Assembly: GCA_025617745.1 (NCBI GenBank) | Contig: CM046858.1 | Span: 42,183,573 to 42,247,572 of the forward strand | DNA: 64,000 bases | DNA from: Heliocidaris erythrogramma | Lineage: Eukaryota > Echinodermata > Echinoidea > Camarodonta > Echinometridae | Reading direction: 5' to 3' | Part shown: positions 59,174 to 64,000 of the stretch, piece after piece | Position numbering within the stretch: the first letter of the stretch is position 1 | Layout: each line of letters starts with the position of its first letter | Program-made: the position numbers and the translations under genes | The notes under the pieces: generated by a model | Database searches by the model: none | Seen by the model: only the letters and a program-made list of their open reading frames with translations | Told to the model about the DNA's origin: nothing

Positions 59174-61469
59174 CTAAAAACAGTATATAAAGAAAAAAAA
59201 AAATTAGCAATTCATAGCTGATATCTACGACTTACATTCATAAGACTTTGCAAATTTTAGTTCAATCTTTACGTGAATAAATGTGTAATCCCACATTTTC
59301 GATGAGATATCAAAAGACCGATAAGTTAAAACATAAACTATAATTTTAACACTAGGAGTAAAAATGCCTAAAAATTTGTTTGCAAAAAATTTTACGTTGG
59401 AATTTGATGATACCAGTATATATGAACAAACCATGAAACTTAAAATAATATAATCTCACATTCGATTCTCATTCGAATATTTTTCTGAAACTCAAAAGAA
59501 ATACTATGAATTTCTACACGTTTCATGTAAATGTAATGTATGCTTTATGAAATGTATGCTATTCTCCTTTTGGTGTACTTACACTTTGATGAAAGGGAAG
59601 GATTCTCAGTTGCTGAAGTTTTTCTTTCGCTATAGTCGTTTTGAATACGATTCAGGTTCCAACCGGCAAGCCTTTGAGCCTAGAAAAGACATAATACACA
59701 CATTTACAGGTAAATTGTTAAGTCATGAAAAAAGGGGCCCTTTTATTATAATTTTGAAGTGAAAAGTGGTAAATATATTTCTAAGGAACGTTCCACAAGC
59801 TCAGTGTTTTGGCGAGGATTGTTTTGTGGGAGGGTAGTCAGTTCTATGATATTCAGCAAAATGGCTTTATCCCCAGCCTGTATTAATACTGCGTATAAAT
59901 CTCAAGCATTAAACATTCCTTGGCGTAATATAGGCGTGTCATCGTGTCATTTAATCGATTTTCACATTTCATTTTCAACATAACTATAATTTTCATATCA
60001 CTCAACTGAACTTATATTTCATATTACATTAGATATAAAATTTAACTACATGTAGGCCTAACTGCTGTAAAGGAAAGGCTATCTGATGTACTTAGCATTC
60101 TGTAAATTTTTGACAAAGTATAAAGAGGTTATTAAGTACTTAATGTGCTTTTAAACGACACCCCGTAGGAAGTCACAAGGGCCTTATCAAATACCTGAAT
60201 ATAAACAATGTACGATTCCGGTGTTGGCAATGATGTTTTGGATGATGAAATGACGTTGGACTCGGATGAAATTGTTTCAGTTTTGCAACTTTTAAGTCTC
60301 GTGAAATCCGAAATGGAAGCGTCACTACAACCGTGAGAGTCATGGGTTGCACAATTGGCAACATAACTTTTGGCTTCAAGGACGATTTCCATGAAATTTT
60401 GCAATGAAGGGAGTTCGCCACCGCTGTTCTGCAGGCATTCAGTTGCGACTTGTCTCACAAGTGCCTTATCAAATCCCATCTCAATCATCTTCAGAGGGGT
60501 TGGATGCATCATGACATCATCGACGGAGTCTGGATATTAAGGAAGATATTAGAAAGAGAGAATAACAATGGAGATTTGTTTGTCTATAAATTTCTTGTTA
60601 ACCTGCCATTGCATTGGTTTCTATGACTATTTAAATGAAAATTATAAGGTTGGAGAAGAATAAAGATATTGTTGGCAAAAGTTTATATGATAAAAGAAAG
60701 GTGCATTTTCAAAAAAACCCCTGGAATCAGGATATATCTCCATTATGTACAATAAATTATGAATAGTAAGGAAAATTTAATGTTCAGGTTCGTTTTAAGG
60801 AACAGCTTCCAATATTGTGCCTTGTATAGTTCAGGCAATGAACAAAGTAGAAATAATACCGAATTGTCTTGGCAGAGGTTCTTCCTGACCTCGGTGTCTG
60901 CTATAGGCATGTTTATGAGCTGAAGTAAATTGTCCAGAATCCTTCTGGTGATAAGGATATGTCGTAGTCGCTTCCCGTTCTGATGGTTGCAGACTTTGTT
61001 CAGATTTGACCGCAACGCTGTTTTTCATTATATCAGTACGCTTGGAACCACAGTGATGTGCTTTTGTAGAAACACACTCTGACGTTCTTTGCACATTTTT
61101 TCCACATTCGTCACGACTTGAAGGTAATTCGTCGTATTCGCAACGGTCGGAGCCATTATCTACATTGCGTCGCCTTGAAAACTCTTTGCTTAGGTTCACA
61201 GCAAAAGTACAGTGTGGGTAAATCCTTAAGTGTTCTCCAAGTGCTGTGTCAGTTTCCTCCCACGCTTCAATTTGTCCTCCACATGAAAAGCATTTCACTC
61301 TGTCGAATATGCCGACGTAAAAGAAACCAGCATGAGCAAGTTCCGAAGGACGCAATGGACTAATACTGGACCATGTCTTAAACGTTTTTAGTCTATTTTC
61401 TTCTTGAACCATTTTTGTTAGGTCATGCTTGACTGTAAATATATCTGTCACCTTATGTCTTTCATTCAT
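58911..61469 (-). CDS. IAP-B: inhibitor-of-apoptosis protein with BIR, UBA and RING (four exons)
   Basis: Exons 61469-60860, 60529-60195, 59679-59583 and 59173-58911. Their 1,305 bases give 434 residues plus stop with phases 1, 0, 1 agreeing at every junction. The protein would bind caspases or IBM-motif partners through its BIR, ubiquitin through UBA, and act as an E3 ligase through RING, probably in the cytosol. One BIR only, as in BIRC7/BIRC8-like proteins, though UBA plus RING recalls XIAP and cIAPs. No CARD is seen. It is a paralogue of IAP-A upstream on the same strand. The weakest points are the exon 1 donor (TCG|GTATTA; an alternative GAG|GTCAGG at the same phase exists) and the RING exon acceptor, which is a tandem TAGCAG. 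Confidence 0.88.
59583..59679 (-). CDS. IAP-B exon 3: 97-base linker exon
   Basis: It encodes AQRLAGWNLNRIQ.. to NPSLSSK plus one base, between acceptor CTTTTCTAG and a perfect donor GT|GTAAGTA. It has no domain. It is called because exons 2 and 4 are out of phase without it and exactly in phase with it. Confidence 0.75.
60195..60529 (-). CDS. IAP-B exon 2: UBA domain
   Basis: After acceptor ATATCCAG, SVDDVMMHPTPLKMIEMGFD, then KALVRQVATECLQNSG and LQNFMEIVLEAK form a UBA of the IAP kind (MGF loop and three-helix pattern). A Ser-rich tail follows. Donor TTCAG|GTATTT. Confidence 0.88.
60860..61469 (-). CDS. IAP-B exon 1: BIR domain
   Basis: ATG at 61469. BIR about 25-90: RLKTFKTW, AHAGFFYVGIFDRVKCFSCG, EAWEETD; zinc ligands Cys60, Cys63, His80, Cys87 with canonical spacing. 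A polar low-complexity region runs from about 95 to 203. Confidence 0.93.
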
Positions 61470-62145
61470 TTTCTACAAAATGTCCTGGTGCTGGAAAAGT
61501 AATGTATATCTTTTTTTTTCATTTTCATATGTTGTTTTTTAACAGTAATGATATTTTCTTTATCAATTTGAATTCTATATAGGGGTAGACTTTTTTATAG
61601 ATCGGCTCATGACTAACTTATCGTTGCAACTATAGTTCCATCGTTATAATATCATCACAGGGTAAAGGTGATAATGTCCATCAAATCTGAAAAGCAATTA
61701 CGATACCGCGGTTAAAGCTGCTTGTTATAACCCTCAAAGACCATACATTTTAAAGGCAAGTTATGATGGAAAAGTTTCATGGAGTTTTTTCTTTCAAAGG
61801 TAAACCTATCAAGCAAAATACGCCAAAAATCCTTACAGGTATTATTATTTTTTTAATTAAGTAAATGCATAGTTTTGCTTGGTTAACCATACAGAACAGG
61901 GCCTTTGGGTAGTTATGTAAACTCAGTCCAGTCTTGAATTCTCCTTTATCATTTTATTTTACTTCCAAGATGTTGACACAAATAAGACGCTATGAAAGAA
62001 AACTAAAAAACGAAACTCCATTAGTTTAGTTATTAGCTCTTTGCAGATTGAGACTATATCATGGATGTCAATTCATAAAAGGATATATGTCCAAATCCCC
62101 AGTGTTTTTTTAGACCGTTAGAAGTACATGATATCAGATGTCCAC
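61470..62145. other. Upstream region of IAP-B
   Basis: Probable promoter side of IAP-B; AT-rich, no clear TATA box or known site. No other gene. Confidence 0.4.
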
Positions 62146-62149
62146 ACGC

Positions 62150-62313
62150 AGGGGCGGATACAGGATTTTCAGAGGGGGGGGGGGGCGCATTTCAGAAAGG
62201 GGGCGCACACTGAGGAACCCGCCATCTATAGGGGGTCGGGGGCATACTTTGTCAGAAAAAAACGGGGGGGGGGGGGGCGCACGCCCCGTGCCCCCCTCTG
62301 GATCCGCGCCTGT
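62150..62313. mobile_element. Poly-G CAGGGGCGGAT element
   Basis: Starts CAGGGGCGGATACAGGATTT and ends CTGGATCCGCGCCTG. Two G tracts inside. The flanks share only ACACG, so the target duplication is uncertain. Confidence 0.6.
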
Positions 62314-63040
62314 ACACGTCTTGTCATACCGAGAAAATAATTACTCTCCCCCCCCCCCCCCCGATCCTGAAACGGCACTGAGTTATATGTTCGATATCAA
62401 TTCACCCCCTCTCTACTCTGACATTCTTTTTCTAATGTAAATTCAATTTCTTTGCCAAATTTATATCGGTTTTGCCACAATGACCAGAATCAAACCAGCA
62501 ATGTTCTGTGAAATAATAAGGGCTAGAAGCGCGCAAAGTTTTAAGTTTGTACATCACTTTTAAGTATAGTAATTAACTTACTGTCAGGTAATTACTCTTT
62601 TGTAAGGATACGTACATGTACAGAATGTCAGAAGATAGGAATGTCGGGGATAATGCCGGGTGAACACTAAGTGTAATAAAGAGCTCTGTTTTCAGCATTA
62701 CCTTCACCCCAATCTTTAATACTCGTAATTTAACATCTAACATAGATATTTGACCTATCATCAATATATTTGTGATATCCTCTTTAGGGCAAATACTATG
62801 ATCATCTGTAAATTTGTCAATAATAGGCTATACAGTAATTGGATAAATAATTATGAGGGGCAGATATTCTAATGATTAGATAAATATAGTTTACATAAAT
62901 ATTTTTCGTTTCTAATTCTGCAGGAATAGAACGAAACTACTAATCCTCTGATTAGAATAATAACATGGCAGTTAAGGATAATAAATTAAATCAAAATGTT
63001 AAATTTCATACTGTACTTCGTACTTACCGGCGAGCTTAAT
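62314..63040. other. Intergenic, no gene seen
   Basis: Poly-C at 62347-62362; otherwise AT-rich. Confidence 0.35.
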
Positions 63041-63061
63041 AGCTTCGCGTGGTCACATCAG

Positions 63062-63076
63062 GCCGCCATCTTGTAA
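63062..63076. promoter_or_regulatory. YY1-like site
   Basis: GGCCGCCATCTTG is an exact match to the YY1 consensus (reverse AAGATGGCGGC), often near animal start sites. No transcript evidence; isolated in otherwise plain DNA. Confidence 0.3.
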
Positions 63077-63079
63077 TGG

Positions 63080-64000
63080 CAGTAGTGCACACAATGATCC
63101 AGGTAAAACTGTTTGAACACAGAATCAAACGGCGCGATAGATTGCAGCTGCTAGGGTACAGAGTTCAAGCAAGCTCACACGAATTCATCAAACTATATTG
63201 TGACCATATCAATTTTTATGACGATTGCTATACCTAAACTACATACATATAACCTGGAAATATGATTGAAAGGAAACTCAAAAACAGGGGGCTATTGTAT
63301 GTAGCTTTTATGTTCTCACTCTAGCAAGTAAAAACTGTAATTTCACAACATGGTCATTTCAGAATCGCTTTATTTTATTGCATAAGGTTAAGGTTACATG
63401 ATAATGGTAAATTTGTTTACCTTACTATTATTCTAATAATTTAAATGTCTTCCCTTCACGTGGTTATTGGCTTCATTTGCAAGAATCAACAATATATGCA
63501 CTATACAGGCGAAGTGCGAGTAAAAATGTTTAGGTATTTAAGTGAATAAGGAGGATGAGGTGGAGGCAGCGCCTTCCCAGTTTTCATAATACAAAACCCG
63601 TACAAAATAATGTTACAATAAGTTGAGAAGGTAAGGTACAAAAGTAAGGCAGAAGAAGGGGTGCATGAAGGAGGCAGAATAGAGATATAAATCAAGGGAG
63701 GTTTATGACAGAAGGGCAAGGAGTAATTAAGATCGAGCAAGAGAGAGGTAGGGGTGAAGAAAGGTAGCGAGGATTCAGTGAGGGCGCGTGATGTGTGTTT
63801 GAGTGTGTGGGTGTGCGTGCATGAATGCCTTATCATTTTACATTTCTGTTTCATTGCTTTCTTTAATAAAGTTGTGAAAATTTAATGCCAGCATTTGTTG
63901 CAGATTGTTTGTGGCAGTATTTGTATAAAAATAAAGTAATGTCTTTATGTAAACCCATAAATTTTGCTGAGTAAATGTTTCAAATCGTTGTCACCAAACT
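63080..64000. other. Intergenic to window end, no gene seen
   Basis: Purine-rich tract on the plus strand at 63540-63790; open frames here look like low-complexity shadows. Confidence 0.35.

Noticed and set aside
60173..60421. 82-codon frame overlapping the IAP-B UBA exon
   Set aside because: Alternative-frame shadow of the UBA exon.

Overview
This is eukaryotic, metazoan nuclear DNA: spliced genes with GT-AG introns, AT-rich intergenic sequence, long poly-G/poly-C tracts and very dense transposable elements. The mix (multiplying IAP genes, a DIRS-type tyrosine-recombinase retrotransposon, a Penelope-like element, many short inverted-repeat elements) suits a marine invertebrate. An echinoderm such as a sea urchin is my best guess, but nothing here proves the species. 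One 500-N assembly gap lies at 48501-49000.

Genes. On the + strand, five exons spread over 43 kb (3303-46435) encode a mitochondrial pyruvate carrier 1 (MPC1) homologue. Intron 1 alone is 35 kb and holds most of the mobile DNA. As assembled, the 16-base exon 2 is four bases too short to keep the frame. On the - strand, converging on MPC1, are two paralogous inhibitor-of-apoptosis (IAP/BIRC) genes. IAP-B (58911-61469) is complete in four exons (BIR, UBA, linker, RING; 434 codons by phase-consistent splicing). IAP-A (starts 49510) has one BIR and the first residues of a second before it runs into the gap. Their 3' flanks are recognisably duplicated (about 47.75-48.1 kb and 58.4-58.7 kb).

Mobile DNA by region. 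0-1 kb: broken LINE. 2.85-3.25 kb: 399-bp hAT-type element ending 50 bp before the MPC1 start codon. 3.6-17.7 kb: a stack built on a 692-bp element with 8-bp target duplications. Three insertions used overlapping sites within about 20 bp. One copy was invaded by a sibling and by a 9,050-bp inverted-repeat element, which carries a CCTACG-rich minisatellite (about 39 units), itself split by a 942-bp TA-flanked element. Next to it is a tandem amplification of the 692-bp element plus its flank. 18.0-18.3 kb: 271-bp TACG-rich foldback. 19.4-24.7 kb: intact DIRS element (gag-like, RT/RNase H and tyrosine recombinase ORFs, identical 124-bp inverted termini, internal complementary region). 25-37.5 kb: poly-G elements, a TTAA element and a Penelope remnant. 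38-46 kb (MPC1 introns 2-4): a periodic TGTCCCGTCTGTCAC motif, a CCGT microsatellite, a 171-bp tandem array carrying AGGTCA half-sites, and several TA-flanked MITEs. 49-57 kb: further inverted-repeat elements between the two IAP genes.

How it fits together: MPC1 would import pyruvate into mitochondria; the IAPs would bind caspases or IBM-motif proteins and ubiquitinate them. No functional link between the two gene types is visible. The window reads as an expanded intron that has become a nested transposon landscape, next to a recent IAP gene duplication.
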